Shown here in pieces: positions 1 to 9,218 of a DNA stretch of 64,000 nucleotides. The notes under the pieces were generated by a model. It searched no databases, was not told where the DNA came from, and worked only from the letters and a program-made list of their open reading frames with translations. The first letter of the stretch is position 1, and every line of letters starts with the position of its first letter. The stretch spans positions 673,265 through 737,264 of the forward strand of contig CANNAE010000001.1 in the NCBI GenBank assembly GCA_947502505.1, given 5' to 3'. A program made the translations under genes and the position numbers. The stretch comes from an uncultured Planococcus sp. GTDB taxonomy: Bacteria; Bacillota; Bacilli; Bacillales_A; Planococcaceae.

Positions 1-1949
1 CAGGAGGCGGCTTTTTCGGGGCGGTGCTGTATGCGCTGCTCCATGTCCTGTTTGCCACAGCCGGTACTTGGGTGATCGCCATCATTCTGTTGTCGATCGG
101 CGCAATCATCTTGACGGGCAAAACGGCTGCGCCTGTTATCGCGGAGCGTTTGCCGGCAGTCGGTGAAGCGATGAAATCTTTGGCGGTGCGCTTCAAGCCG
201 GAACAAAAACCCGTGAAGAAACAGGCGCGCAAAAAAAATGCGCCTGAAAAAGTATTGGAAATGAACGAACAATTAGCTTACGACGATGCACTGGAAGAGT
301 CACAGACGACATTGGTCTTTGATCAGGAAACAGAGCGTGAACCGGAACAGGAAACGGCAGAAGAACCGATCATTTCAGCCTTCACGGAAAAGGTCAAGCC
401 GAAGCGCAACGAAGCGGAGAAGGAAAAGCCGCCAACCGAAGCTTCTGAGGAAGGCCGGCGCGTTGACCCGGAAACCGGTGAAATCTTGAAAGAACCGGTC
501 ATGTCGATAAAAGAGGAAGCGGAAAATGAGGATTATTCCTTGCCGCCGATCGATCTATTAACCTTGCCGCCGCATAGCGACCAAAGCGGCGAATATTCGG
601 GCATCCAAAAAAATGCCAAAAAGCTCGAGAAAACTTTCCAAAGTTTCGGCGTTCGCGCCAAAGTGACGCAAGTCCACATGGGGCCGGCTGTTACGAAATA
701 CGAAGTGCTGCCGGATGTTGGCGTGAAAGTCAGCAAGATCGTCAGCCTTCACGACGATTTGGCCTTGGCGCTCGCTGCTAGGGATATCCGCATCGAAGCG
801 CCGATCCCCGGTAAATCGGCCATCGGGATCGAAGTGCCGAATACGGAAGTGGCCGTGGTAAGCTTGAGGGAAGTGCTCGAATCCGAAGAAAACAACCGTC
901 CCGACTCGAAACTATTGTTTGGGCTCGGCCGCGACGTTACGGGCCAAGCGGTCATGACCGAACTGAATAAAATGCCCCATCTGCTCGTAGCCGGTTCGAC
1001 AGGCAGCGGGAAATCGGTATGCATTAACGGCATCATCACGAGCATCATCATGCGCGCTAAGCCGCATGAAGTGAAAATGATGATGATCGACCCGAAAATG
1101 GTCGAATTGAATGTCTATAACGGCATTCCCCATTTGCTGGCGCCAGTCGTCACAGATCCGCGCAAGGCGGCGCAAGCCTTGAAGAAAATCGTGTCGGAAA
1201 TGGAACGCCGCTATGAGCTGTTCTCCCATACCGGCACACGCAATATCGAAGGCTATAACGATTATGTCGATACATTTAACGCCGAAAATGAGGAAAAGCA
1301 TCCGAAATTGCCGTTTATCGTCGTCATCGTCGATGAATTGGCCGATTTGATGATGGTCGCGTCCAATGAAGTGGAAGATGCCATCACGAGGCTCGCGCAA
1401 ATGGCGCGTGCGGCAGGCATCCATTTAATCATCGCCACACAGCGCCCGAGCGTCAATGTCATCACCGGCGTCATCAAGGCAAATATCCCATCGCGCATCG
1501 CTTTCGCCGTGTCATCCGCCATCGATTCGCGCACCATCCTGGACATGGGCGGTGCGGAGAAATTGCTGGGGCGCGGAGATATGCTCTTCCTCGGTGCCGG
1601 GCAGTCAAAACCGGTTCGCGTACAGGGTGCCTTCCTGTCGGATACCGAAGTGGAGAAAATCGTCGACTTTTCAATCGAACAGCAAAAAGCACAATATCAG
1701 GAAGACATGATTCCTTCCGAGGTCGATGAAGTAAGCATCGACCAGGAAACGGACGAACTTTACGACGAAGCGGTGCAATTGGTAACCGAAATGCAGACTG
1801 CCTCCGTTTCCATGCTGCAGCGCAGGTTCCGCGTGGGGTACTCGCGGGCGGCACGGATTATAGACCAAATGGAGCAGCGCGGGGTTGTCGGGCCTTATGA
1901 GGGCAGTAAGCCACGGCATGTCCTGGTTCCTAAGCAGGACGATTATTGA
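1..1949 (+). CDS. FtsK/SpoIIIE family DNA translocase (5' end outside window)
   Basis: This is a membrane-anchored, ATP-driven double-stranded DNA pump that clears chromosome ends from the division septum. The frame is open from the window edge (reading from base 3, Gly-rich then hydrophobic), so the first GTG at 24 is internal and the N-terminal membrane helices lie mostly outside. After one membrane segment comes an acidic linker (roughly bases 200-520). The motor follows, with Walker [10 protein letters not shown] near base 990 and a [11 protein letters not shown]alker B near 1330. A C-terminal winged-helix gamma domain (about bases 1750-1930) is the part that reads polar DNA motifs in this family. 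The next gene is a GntR regulator, as for spoIIIE-ymfC in Bacillus. Because spore genes are missing elsewhere in the window, a vegetative FtsK role is more likely than a sporulation role. Confidence 0.95.
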   Translation, partial: GGGFFGAVLYALLHVLFATAGTWVIAIILLSIGAIILTGKTAAPVIAERLPAVGEAMKSLAVRFKPEQKPVKKQARKKNAPEKVLEMNEQLAYDDALEESQTTLVFDQETEREPEQETAEEPIISAFTEKVKPKRNEAEKEKPPTEASEEGRRVDPETGEILKEPVMSIKEEAENEDYSLPPIDLLTLPPHSDQSGEYSGIQKNAKKLEKTFQSFGVRAKVTQVHMGPAVTKYEVLPDVGVKVSKIVSLHDDLALALAARDIRIEAPIPGKSAIGIEVPNTEVAVVSLREVLESEENNRPDSKLLFGLGRDVTGQAVMTELNKMPHLLVAGSTGSGKSVCINGIITSIIMRAKPHEVKMMMIDPKMVELNVYNGIPHLLAPVVTDPRKAAQALKKIVSEMERRYELFSHTGTRNIEGYNDYVDTFNAENEEKHPKLPFIVVIVDELADLMMVASNEVEDAITRLAQMARAAGIHLIIATQRPSVNVITGVIKANIPSRIAFAVSSAIDSRTILDMGGAEKLLGRGDMLFLGAGQSKPVRVQGAFLSDTEVEKIVDFSIEQQKAQYQEDMIPSEVDEVSIDQETDELYDEAVQLVTEMQTASVSMLQRRFRVGYSRAARIIDQMEQRGVVGPYEGSKPRHVLVPKQDDY

Positions 1950-2088
1950 CCGGCTACTGGCTGATTTGTGACAAAATGTTTAGTATTTGAGAAAGCTTGT
2001 TCAGGAAAATTCGCAGAATTCGACAAATTGCTATTTATTTCACTACTATTAAATGGTATAGTAATTCTGATTAGTAGGAATGTTTTAC

Positions 2089-2102
2089 ATCAGATGTCTG
2101 AT
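2089..2102. promoter_or_regulatory. palindrome, candidate GntR operator
   Basis: ATCAGATGTCTGAT is a perfect 6-2-6 inverted repeat about 24 bases before the GntR start codon. GntR/UTRA repressors commonly bind short palindromes in their own leaders, so autoregulation is plausible. A related half site (ATCTGAT) occurs at about 2857-2863, ahead of the BMP lipoprotein gene. No convincing -35 was found for the TATAGT at 2057-2062. Confidence 0.4.
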
Positions 2103-2125
2103 CTCTGTCATGGGTGGTGAATCGT

Positions 2126-2854
2126 ATGACAATCAAATCGGATCACCGTGCATTGTATCTTCAAGTGATCGATCGAATGAAGCAGGATATCGCTTCGGGG
2201 GTTTATAAAGAGAAAGAGAAATTGCCATCCGAGTTCGAGCTATCGAAATCACTTGGAGTGAGCCGCGCAACTCTTCGCGAAGCGCTGCGGCTCCTGGAAG
2301 AAGATAATGTAATCGTCAGGCGCCACGGTGTCGGAACGTTTGTCAATTCGAAACCGGTCTTTTCATCGGGCATCGAGGAATTGACAAGCGTCTCCGATAT
2401 GATCCGGCAGGCGGGAATGGAACCCGGAGTGGTCTACTTGAGCACTTCGGAGTCCATTTGTTCTGAAGAAGATGTTAACCGCTTTCATTGCAATCCGGAT
2501 GATTCTGTCATTTCCATTGAACGCGTCCGAACGGCAAACGGGGAGCCCGTCGTTTATTGCATCGACAAAGTGCCCTCCGTCTATATGCCTGAAGGATTTC
2601 TCGGACGCAAAGAAAGCTCCATTTTCTCGGCGCTTGAAGAATCCGGCGATATCCGCATCTCGTATGCGGTCACTTTCATCGACCCGACCGGGTATCATGA
2701 AGAAGCGTCGCCGATCCTTGAATGCGATCCGGAAACTGCATTGCTCGTATTAAAGCAGCATCATTACGATGAAAACGATCGGCTGGTGCTGTATTCAAAG
2801 AACTATTTCCGGGCTGATAAATTCAGCTTCCACGTAGTTCGCAAACGTCTGTAA
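2126..2854 (+). CDS. GntR-family transcription regulator (HutC/UTRA type)
   Basis: A DNA-binding regulator of 242 aa. The N-terminal winged helix (about residues 5-72) carries the classic [23 protein letters not shown] pattern, with a HGVGTFV wing. It is followed by a UTRA effector-binding domain (about 85-240). I chose ATG 2126 because GGTGGTGA lies 5 bases upstream; in-frame GTGs at 2114 and 2117 fall inside that ribosome-binding site. It sits between the DNA pump gene and the nucleoside ABC importer and is co-directional with both. The likely role is repression of the importer with a nucleoside or related small molecule as signal. The effector is not readable from sequence. Confidence 0.9.
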   Translation: MTIKSDHRALYLQVIDRMKQDIASGVYKEKEKLPSEFELSKSLGVSRATLREALRLLEEDNVIVRRHGVGTFVNSKPVFSSGIEELTSVSDMIRQAGMEPGVVYLSTSESICSEEDVNRFHCNPDDSVISIERVRTANGEPVVYCIDKVPSVYMPEGFLGRKESSIFSALEESGDIRISYAVTFIDPTGYHEEASPILECDPETALLVLKQHHYDENDRLVLYSKNYFRADKFSFHVVRKRL

Positions 2855-2900
2855 ACATCTGATTCCTGCTATTATCAAAAAAACCTTGGGGGTTATTACA

Positions 2901-3980
2901 TTGATTAAACGTAAATTTGGCGTAGGGTTATCATTAATGCTGGCAGCTGGAGTTCTAGCGGCATGCGGGAGCGAAGAAGACACTTCAAACGGCGGCGATT
3001 CTGCTGAAGGCGGAGAAGGCACTGAAGAAGCAAGCGATTTCTCTGTAGCAATGGTTACGGATGTCGGGGGCGTTGATGACAAATCCTTTAACCAATCGGC
3101 TTGGGAAGGTGTTCAGCAGTTCGGTGAGGATAACGGCCTTGAAAAAGGCGATGGCGGGTTCGATTACCTCCAGTCCGCTTCTGACGCTGATTACAACACC
3201 AACTTGAACAACTTGATCCGCCGCGACTTCGATGTGGTCTTCGGCATTGGCTTCTTGATGGAAGGCGCAGTCAAAGAAATCGCTGAGCAGCAGCCAGATG
3301 CACAAATCGCCATCATTGATGCGGTAGTGGATGCTCCAAACGTGGCAAGCGTCTTGTTTAAAGAGCAAGAAGGCGCATTCCTTGCAGGGGTTGCTGCAGC
3401 ATTGATGACGGAAACCGACAAAATCGGTTTTGTCGGCGGCATGGAGATCCCGGTTATCGAACGCTTTGAAGCCGGCTTCCTTGAAGGGGTAAAAGCTGTT
3501 GATGATTCAATCGAAGTCGACGTTCAATATACAGGTGCTTTTGATAAAGCAGAATTGGGTAAAACAACTGCTAACCGCATGTACAGTGCTGGGGCAGATA
3601 TCATTTTCCACGCAGCAGGCGGAACTGGAAACGGCGTATTTACAGAAGCAAAAGAGCGCATCGATTCTAACCCGGATGAAAAAGTATGGGTTATCGGCGT
3701 TGATGCTGACCAATACGAAGAAGGACAAGCTGGCGATGTGAACGTCACATTGACTTCTGTCTTGAAGCGTGTCGACACAGCTGTAATCAATATTTCAGAG
3801 CAAGCGATGAATGGCGAGTTCCCAGGTGGCGAAACGGTCACTTACGGATTGTCTGATGACGGAGTAGCCCTTGCAGATTCACGCGGCGCAATTCCTGAAG
3901 ATGTGATGAGCCAAATCGAAGAATTTAAAGAGAAAGTCATTAGCGGAGAAATCGAAGTTCCGGAAACACTTTCTGAATAA
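2901..3980 (+). CDS. nupN: BMP-family nucleoside-binding lipoprotein
   Basis: Extracellular substrate-binding lipoprotein of an ABC importer (Bmp/PnrA family, Pfam Bmp), which in Bacillus relatives binds nucleosides. A signal peptide with basic start and hydrophobic core ends in the lipobox VLAAC, with lipidated Cys near residue 22, followed by an acidic, Gly-rich linker. The family pattern VGGVDDKSFNQSAWEG starts the mature domain. The start chosen is TTG 2901, with GGGGG eight bases upstream; TTG 2886 is also in frame but has no site before it. A strong terminator follows, then the ATPase and two permeases. This fits high expression of the binding protein with partial read-through. Confidence 0.93.
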   Translation: MIKRKFGVGLSLMLAAGVLAACGSEEDTSNGGDSAEGGEGTEEASDFSVAMVTDVGGVDDKSFNQSAWEGVQQFGEDNGLEKGDGGFDYLQSASDADYNTNLNNLIRRDFDVVFGIGFLMEGAVKEIAEQQPDAQIAIIDAVVDAPNVASVLFKEQEGAFLAGVAAALMTETDKIGFVGGMEIPVIERFEAGFLEGVKAVDDSIEVDVQYTGAFDKAELGKTTANRMYSAGADIIFHAAGGTGNGVFTEAKERIDSNPDEKVWVIGVDADQYEEGQAGDVNVTLTSVLKRVDTAVINISEQAMNGEFPGGETVTYGLSDDGVALADSRGAIPEDVMSQIEEFKEKVISGEIEVPETLSE

Positions 3981-3999
3981 GCTGTAGTCAAATACGGTC

Positions 4000-4039
4000 A
4001 TCATAAAGACCGGGTATCCGGTCTTTATGATTTTTTTTC
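4000..4039 (+). terminator. terminator after the BMP lipoprotein gene
   Basis: A 13-bp perfect stem (ATAAAGACCGG / CCGGTCTTTAT core) with a GTAT loop is followed by eight T. Being inside the operon it probably works as a partial terminator, setting the ratio of binding protein to transporter. Confidence 0.85.
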
Positions 4040-4055
4040 GCCTATTTTTCGAAAG

Positions 4056-4104
4056 ATTAATAGATGAAAGGTTTCTGCCAAAAGAAGCCTTTCATGTATT
4101 AATT
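4056..4104 (+). other. second stem-loop inside the nup operon, without T-run
   Basis: Two 16-base arms (4056-4071 and 4089-4104) pair with one mismatch around a 17-base loop. No T-tract follows, so it is not a standard terminator. It could protect or guide processing of the downstream mRNA 5' end. Confidence 0.5.
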
Positions 4105-4145
4105 CATTTAACAAGAACTAACCAGTCTCCGAGGGAGTGAAAACC

Positions 4146-5687
4146 GTGGAATATGTTATTGAAATGCTGAATATCCGCAAAGAGTTCGGGAATTTTGTCG
4201 CCAACGACAATATCACCCTGCAACTCGAAAAAGGCGAAATTCATGCACTGCTCGGTGAAAACGGGGCAGGAAAATCCACCTTGATGAATGTCTTGTTTGG
4301 ATTGTATCAACCAGAAGGCGGCGAAATCCGCGTCAGAGGGAAAAAAGTGGACATCTCCAACCCGAACGTAGCGAACGATCTCGGTATCGGCATGGTGCAT
4401 CAGCACTTTATGCTCGTCGAGAATTTCAGTGTCACTGAAAACATCATCCTTGGCAGCGAACCGACAAAGATGGGCGTTACCAACAAGAAAGACGCTGCAG
4501 AGAAAGTGGCTAAATTATCGGAGCAATATGGGCTCAATGTCGACCCATACGCCATCATTGAAGACATTTCAGTCGGCATGCAGCAACGTGTGGAAATCCT
4601 GAAAACCCTTTACCGGGGAGCGGAGATTTTGATTTTCGATGAGCCGACAGCCTCGCTGACGCCACAGGAAATCACTGAATTGATCCAGATCATGAAGCGT
4701 TTGATCGCAGAAGGCAAGTCGATCATTTTGATCACCCATAAATTGAAAGAAATTATGGACGTTTCAGACCGTGTAACAGTCATCCGCAAAGGACAAGGCA
4801 TCGGGACGGTGACGACATCGGAAACCAACCCGAATGATTTGGCAGCTTTGATGGTTGGGCGCCAAGTGACTTTCAAAACCGAAAAAGGGCCTGCAAGCCC
4901 GACAGAGGAGACTTTGTCCGTCAAAGATCTGGTCGTCGAGGATTACCGCGGCATTGCCAAGGTGAAAAACTTGAATTTGACCGTCCGTAAAGGCGAAATT
5001 GTCGGAATTGCGGGAATCGACGGCAACGGGCAGTCCGAGTTGATCGAAGCGATCACGGGGCTCAGAAAAGTCAAAAGCGGGAAAGTCTTCATCCATGGCA
5101 AAGACGTCACCGGGATGAAACCGCGCAAAGTGACGGAATCCGGCGTCGGCCATATTCCGCAAGACCGCCACAAGCACGGCTTGGTGCTCGATTTCCCGAT
5201 CGGCCACAACATTGCTTTGCAAAGCTATTACCAGGCGCCGATCTCAAAATCAGGGATCATGGACTATAACAAGATAACGGAAAAAGCGCAGCAGATTATC
5301 AAGGATTATGACGTCCGCACACAGGGGCCGCATGAACCTGCACGGGCTTTGTCCGGCGGAAACCAGCAAAAAGCGATCATCGGCCGTGAAGTCGACCGCA
5401 ACCCGGATCTGCTCATCGCAGCGCTTCCGACGCGCGGGCTGGATGTCGGCGCCATTGAATTTATCCACAGCCGCTTGATCGAGCAGCGCGATAATGGCAA
5501 AGCGGTCCTATTGATTTCCTTCGAATTGGACGAAGTCATGAATGTATCCGACCGAATCGCCGTCATTCATGACGGGGAAATCGTCGATGTGGTCATTCCT
5601 GAAGAAACGACTGAACAACAACTTGGCCTTCTCATGGCAGGTCATGCGGAAAAAGACAAGAAAGGCGGGAAGCACAGTGTCGAATAG
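4146..5687 (+). CDS. nupO: nucleoside ABC importer, duplicated ATPase subunit
   Basis: Cytoplasmic energy-coupling subunit with two fused ABC domains (513 aa). Domain 1 has Walker A GENGAGKST (about residues 37-45), signature SVGMQQR and Walker B LIFDEPTA. Domain 2 has GIDGNGQS, where Gln replaces the Walker A Lys, signature LSGGNQQK, and LPTRGLD in place of a catalytic DEPT. One active and one degenerate site is the usual arrangement for this carbohydrate/nucleoside class. I prefer GTG 4146 because GAGGGAG lies about 8 bases upstream and the product then begins MEYVIEMLNI; GTG 4137 is also in frame. The 3' end overlaps the first permease gene by 11 bases. Confidence 0.93.
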   Translation: MEYVIEMLNIRKEFGNFVANDNITLQLEKGEIHALLGENGAGKSTLMNVLFGLYQPEGGEIRVRGKKVDISNPNVANDLGIGMVHQHFMLVENFSVTENIILGSEPTKMGVTNKKDAAEKVAKLSEQYGLNVDPYAIIEDISVGMQQRVEILKTLYRGAEILIFDEPTASLTPQEITELIQIMKRLIAEGKSIILITHKLKEIMDVSDRVTVIRKGQGIGTVTTSETNPNDLAALMVGRQVTFKTEKGPASPTEETLSVKDLVVEDYRGIAKVKNLNLTVRKGEIVGIAGIDGNGQSELIEAITGLRKVKSGKVFIHGKDVTGMKPRKVTESGVGHIPQDRHKHGLVLDFPIGHNIALQSYYQAPISKSGIMDYNKITEKAQQIIKDYDVRTQGPHEPARALSGGNQQKAIIGREVDRNPDLLIAALPTRGLDVGAIEFIHSRLIEQRDNGKAVLLISFELDEVMNVSDRIAVIHDGEIVDVVIPEETTEQQLGLLMAGHAEKDKKGGKHSVE

Positions 5688-6726
5688 AGCGACCAATTTG
5701 CTGGTCCCGATCGTTTCCGTCGTGCTTGGCCTGATTGTAGGGGCAATTATCATGCTCGTCAGCGGCTATAGCCCGATTGAAGGCTATGCAGCATTATGGA
5801 ACGGTATTTTTGGAGACCTTTACACCATCGGCGAAACGCTTCGCCAAATTACACCTTATCTATTGGCCGGTCTAGCGGTAGCTTTTGCGTTCCGCTCAGG
5901 TCTTTTCAATATCGGAGTCGAAGGGCAATTGATCGTCGGTTGGTTCGCGGCAGCTTATGTCGGCGTAGCCGTTGAACTGCCGAAAATCATCCATTTGCCG
6001 CTGGCGATTCTTGCAGCGGCTGTGGCAGGGGCTCTCTGGGGCTTTGTCCCGGGGCTGTTGAAAGCCAAATTCCGTGTACACGAAGTCATCGTCACCATCA
6101 TGATGAACTATATCGCGCTGCACGTAACCAACGCATTGATCAAAACGGTCTCGGAAGGCGGAGACCGCACAGAGCGTATTTTCGCGAGCGCTTCCCTGCG
6201 TTCTGAATTTCTTGAGAACTTGACGGAATTTTCCCGTCTCCACCTGGGGTTATTGCTGGCGCTTGTCATGGTCGGTGCCATGTGGTTCATCTTGGAAAAA
6301 ACGACTCTCGGCTTTGAGCTGAAAGCAGTCGGATTCAACCAGCATGCATCTGAATACGCTGGGATGAATGTCAATAAAAACATCATTCTTGCGATGGTCA
6401 TTTCCGGTGCATTCGCCGGACTTGCCGGTGCAATGGAAGCACTTGGGACATTCGAGTACGTATCGTCCAAAGGCGGCTTTACCGGGATTGGCTTTGACGG
6501 CATTGCTGTCGCGCTTCTCGGCATGAACACGCCGCTTGGTGTCGTGTTCGGGGCGACTTTGTTCGGTTCCTTGAAATACGGGGCATTGAATATGCCGAAT
6601 GCTGCGGGCATTCCGATTGAAATTGTTGAAATTGTCATCGCCGTCATCATTTTCTTCGTAGCATCTGGTTACATCATCCGTTTGCTGCTGCTCCGAGCGG
6701 CCGGCAAAAAGAAGGAGGCGAAGTGA
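5677..6726 (+). CDS. nupP: nucleoside ABC importer permease 1
   Basis: Integral membrane permease (349 aa) of the BPD_transp_2 type, with about eight to ten hydrophobic segments and the family motif FNIGVEGQL. The frame is open much further upstream, but that region encodes nupO. GTG 5677, overlapping the nupO stop by 11 bases and preceded by AAGGCGGGA, gives a protein that starts directly at the first membrane helix and has normal family length. It is followed one base later by the second permease gene, so the three are translationally packed. Substrate assignment (nucleosides) follows the family and the BMP partner. Confidence 0.92.
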   Translation: MSNRATNLLVPIVSVVLGLIVGAIIMLVSGYSPIEGYAALWNGIFGDLYTIGETLRQITPYLLAGLAVAFAFRSGLFNIGVEGQLIVGWFAAAYVGVAVELPKIIHLPLAILAAAVAGALWGFVPGLLKAKFRVHEVIVTIMMNYIALHVTNALIKTVSEGGDRTERIFASASLRSEFLENLTEFSRLHLGLLLALVMVGAMWFILEKTTLGFELKAVGFNQHASEYAGMNVNKNIILAMVISGAFAGLAGAMEALGTFEYVSSKGGFTGIGFDGIAVALLGMNTPLGVVFGATLFGSLKYGALNMPNAAGIPIEIVEIVIAVIIFFVASGYIIRLLLLRAAGKKKEAK

Positions 6727-6727
6727 T

Positions 6728-7687
6728 ATGAGCTTTATGGATATCCTGTATTTCATCGTCCCTTCAGCGATTTTCTATGCAGCACCACTTATTCTGGTCG
6801 CGATTGGCGGGGTGTTTTCTGAACGCTCAGGCGTCGTCAATATCGGGCTAGAAGGCTTGATGGTCATCGGCGCGTTTGTCGGGATTTTGTTCAACCTGCT
6901 GTTTGCAGACACATTCGGCGGAATGACGCCATGGCTGGCGCTAATTGGCGCGATGGTCGCAGCGCTTCTATTGTCGCTGCTTCACGCCGTCGCATCGATT
7001 TCCTTCCGTGCTGACCAAGTCGTCTCCGGCGTAGCCATTAACTTATTGGCGATCGCCCTTGCGCTGTACTTGGTGAAAAGTATTTTCGACAAAGGCCAGA
7101 CGGATTTCATCAGCGAGCGTTTTGCACGCTATAACGTTCCGTTCTTGTCCGATATTCCGGTCATTGGCCCATTGTTCTTCACATCGGTCTACAATACCTC
7201 ATTTTTCGCGATTGGCGTCGCGATCCTGGCATGGTTCGTCATCTATAAGACGCCATTCGGCTTGCGCTTGCGTGCAGTCGGGGAGCATCCGATGGCAGCC
7301 GATACGATGGGGATCAATGTAACTAGAATGCGTTATGTAGCGGTTATGATCTCCGGGGCCCTTGCAGGTATCGGCGGCGCGATCTATGCGCAGACGATCA
7401 CAGGTGATTTCGGCCACGCTACGATCAATGGCCAAGGGTTCATGGCACTTGCTGCGATGATCTTCGGGAAATGGCATCCGCTTGGCGCAATGGGCGCAGC
7501 CTTGTTCTTCGGCTTCGCACAGTCGCTAAGCATCGTCGGATCCTCGATTCCTTATATCCAGGAAATTCCGAACGTCTTCTTGTTGATCCTTCCTTATGTC
7601 TTGACGATTTTCGCGCTAGCAGGCTTTATCGGCCGGGCAAATGCTCCAAAAGCGAACGGAAAACCGTATATCAAAGGACAGCGTTAA
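6728..7687 (+). CDS. nupQ: nucleoside ABC importer permease 2
   Basis: Second permease (319 aa) that pairs with the preceding one to form the membrane channel. It shows repeated hydrophobic helices and the VNIGLEGLM motif near residue 40 that marks this permease class. GGAGGCGA lies just before ATG 6728, and the gene follows the previous stop with no gap. It ends the operon and is closed by a GC-rich terminator. Confidence 0.92.
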   Translation: MSFMDILYFIVPSAIFYAAPLILVAIGGVFSERSGVVNIGLEGLMVIGAFVGILFNLLFADTFGGMTPWLALIGAMVAALLLSLLHAVASISFRADQVVSGVAINLLAIALALYLVKSIFDKGQTDFISERFARYNVPFLSDIPVIGPLFFTSVYNTSFFAIGVAILAWFVIYKTPFGLRLRAVGEHPMAADTMGINVTRMRYVAVMISGALAGIGGAIYAQTITGDFGHATINGQGFMALAAMIFGKWHPLGAMGAALFFGFAQSLSIVGSSIPYIQEIPNVFLLILPYVLTIFALAGFIGRANAPKANGKPYIKGQR

Positions 7688-7713
7688 AGAACAGGCCGCG
7701 TAACAGCGGCTGC

Positions 7714-7746
7714 AAAACCGGCGGGAAAGTTCCCGCCGGTTTTTTT
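7714..7746 (+). terminator. terminator of the nup operon
   Basis: An 11-bp GC-rich stem (AACCGGCGGGA / TCCCGCCGGTT) is followed by seven T. Confidence 0.9.
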
Positions 7747-7883
7747 GTGGAGAAAATGGCGCGGCAGGGAGAAAGAATGCTTCATTAAAGGACAGGGGGC
7801 TACCGGGATTTTGCAAGGCATCTGCTAAAAAGGGACTTCCCTTGAAATTCCCCTGCTTTTTTCCAGCCGTTCCTCCTGTTTCA

Positions 7884-7913
7884 TTGCAATTAAAGGAAAA
7901 AGTCCGGTATAGT
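7884..7913 (+). promoter_or_regulatory. sigma-A-like promoter for ymfF-ymfH-ymfI
   Basis: TTGCAA (7884-7889) and TATAGT (7908-7913) are separated by 18 bases, about 30 bases before the ymfF start. Confidence 0.6.
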
Positions 7914-7943
7914 TAGTGTAAGAATCACGAGAGGGGATCCAAC

Positions 7944-9218
7944 ATGTTTGAAACCAATAAGATTGCACAAGGCGTCAATGTCCATGTACATCAAACGACG
8001 CAATTCAAAACGATAAATTTCTCGATCCGCTTCAAGGACCGGCTCACCGTGAAAAATGCTTCCGAGCGCGCGATCCTGGCGAACGTATTGCAGCACAGCA
8101 ACGAAATATACCCATCCCATACAGCATTACGCATGGTACTTGATGATCTATACGGAACATCACTATACATAGATTCGACCAAACGCGGGGACGACCATCT
8201 CATCAACTTGAATGTCGAAACCGTCAATGACCAATACCTATCGGATAAAGGTGTGCTGGAGAAAGTATTGAATTTGATGTATATCGTCCTGTTCAAGCCG
8301 AATTTCGAGGACGGGCTGTTCAAGGAAAGCATTTTCAAGCGTGAGCAGGAGTCGATCGTCCAGCGCATCGAGTCTGTCTTTGACGACAAAACCCGTTACG
8401 CACAGCAGCGCATGATGGAGCTTGGCCTTCCTGGCCATCCCGCTTCCATCACTTCGAACGGTTCGATTGAAGAAGTGAAGCAAGTGACGAACGAAGCGCT
8501 TGTCGCTGCCTATCGCCATATGCTGGAAAATAACGAAGTGGAGATTTATGTAGTCGGTGATGTTGAACCAGAAGTGATCACTTCCCATATCCGCGATTAT
8601 TTCCATTTTGCCGACCGCAAAGAACTTCCTGAAAAAACGCAAAGCCAATTGCAGGCGCCAGAACAGTCCCGTGTCCTGGAATATGAAGACATGAAACAAG
8701 GGAAATTGCATATGATGTTCTTCACGCCGGTCACGTTCCGCGACGAGGATTTCCCGGTCATGCAATTGCTGAACGGCATTTTCGGCGGCTATGCGCATTC
8801 GAAATTATTCGCCAATATCCGTGAAAAAGAAAGCATGGCGTATTATGTCTCAAGCTCTTATGCCTCTCAGTTCGGCTTGATGTTCGTGCTCGCCGGCATC
8901 GACCGCAAGCTAGAAGAAAAAGCGGTATCGCTGATCCTCGGCCAATTGGAAGAAATCAAGCAAGGGCATATTACCGATACTGAATTGGAGCAGACCCAAG
9001 CCTTGCTGAGCAACCAATTAAAAGAAGCGCTCGATTCGGCAAGAGGGCAAATCGACATTTACGATCAATACATGGAACTCGCAGAAGACTTCGAACCTGC
9101 TTATTTGATTGAACGTTGGGAAAAAGCGACAAAAGAACAGATTGCGCAGGCGGCGAAAAACCTGAGCTTGCAATTGACGTATTTCTTGTCCGGCAAGGAG
9201 GATGCAAACGATGAATAA
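7944..9218 (+). CDS. ymfF: M16-family peptidase-like protein, probably inactive
   Basis: A 424-aa M16 (pitrilysin/processing peptidase) fold protein. The zinc motif HxxEH expected near residue 50-75 is absent (this stretch reads ILANVLQHSNEIYP), so it is probably the non-catalytic half of a pair with the next gene product. In Bacillus the equivalent YmfF and YmfH are annotated as associated with 5-aminopentanol modification of elongation factor EF-P. GAGAGGGG lies upstream of ATG 7944. The stop overlaps the ymfH start region by 8 bases, indicating coupled translation of the two subunits. Confidence 0.9.
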   Translation: MFETNKIAQGVNVHVHQTTQFKTINFSIRFKDRLTVKNASERAILANVLQHSNEIYPSHTALRMVLDDLYGTSLYIDSTKRGDDHLINLNVETVNDQYLSDKGVLEKVLNLMYIVLFKPNFEDGLFKESIFKREQESIVQRIESVFDDKTRYAQQRMMELGLPGHPASITSNGSIEEVKQVTNEALVAAYRHMLENNEVEIYVVGDVEPEVITSHIRDYFHFADRKELPEKTQSQLQAPEQSRVLEYEDMKQGKLHMMFFTPVTFRDEDFPVMQLLNGIFGGYAHSKLFANIREKESMAYYVSSSYASQFGLMFVLAGIDRKLEEKAVSLILGQLEEIKQGHITDTELEQTQALLSNQLKEALDSARGQIDIYDQYMELAEDFEPAYLIERWEKATKEQIAQAAKNLSLQLTYFLSGKEDANDE

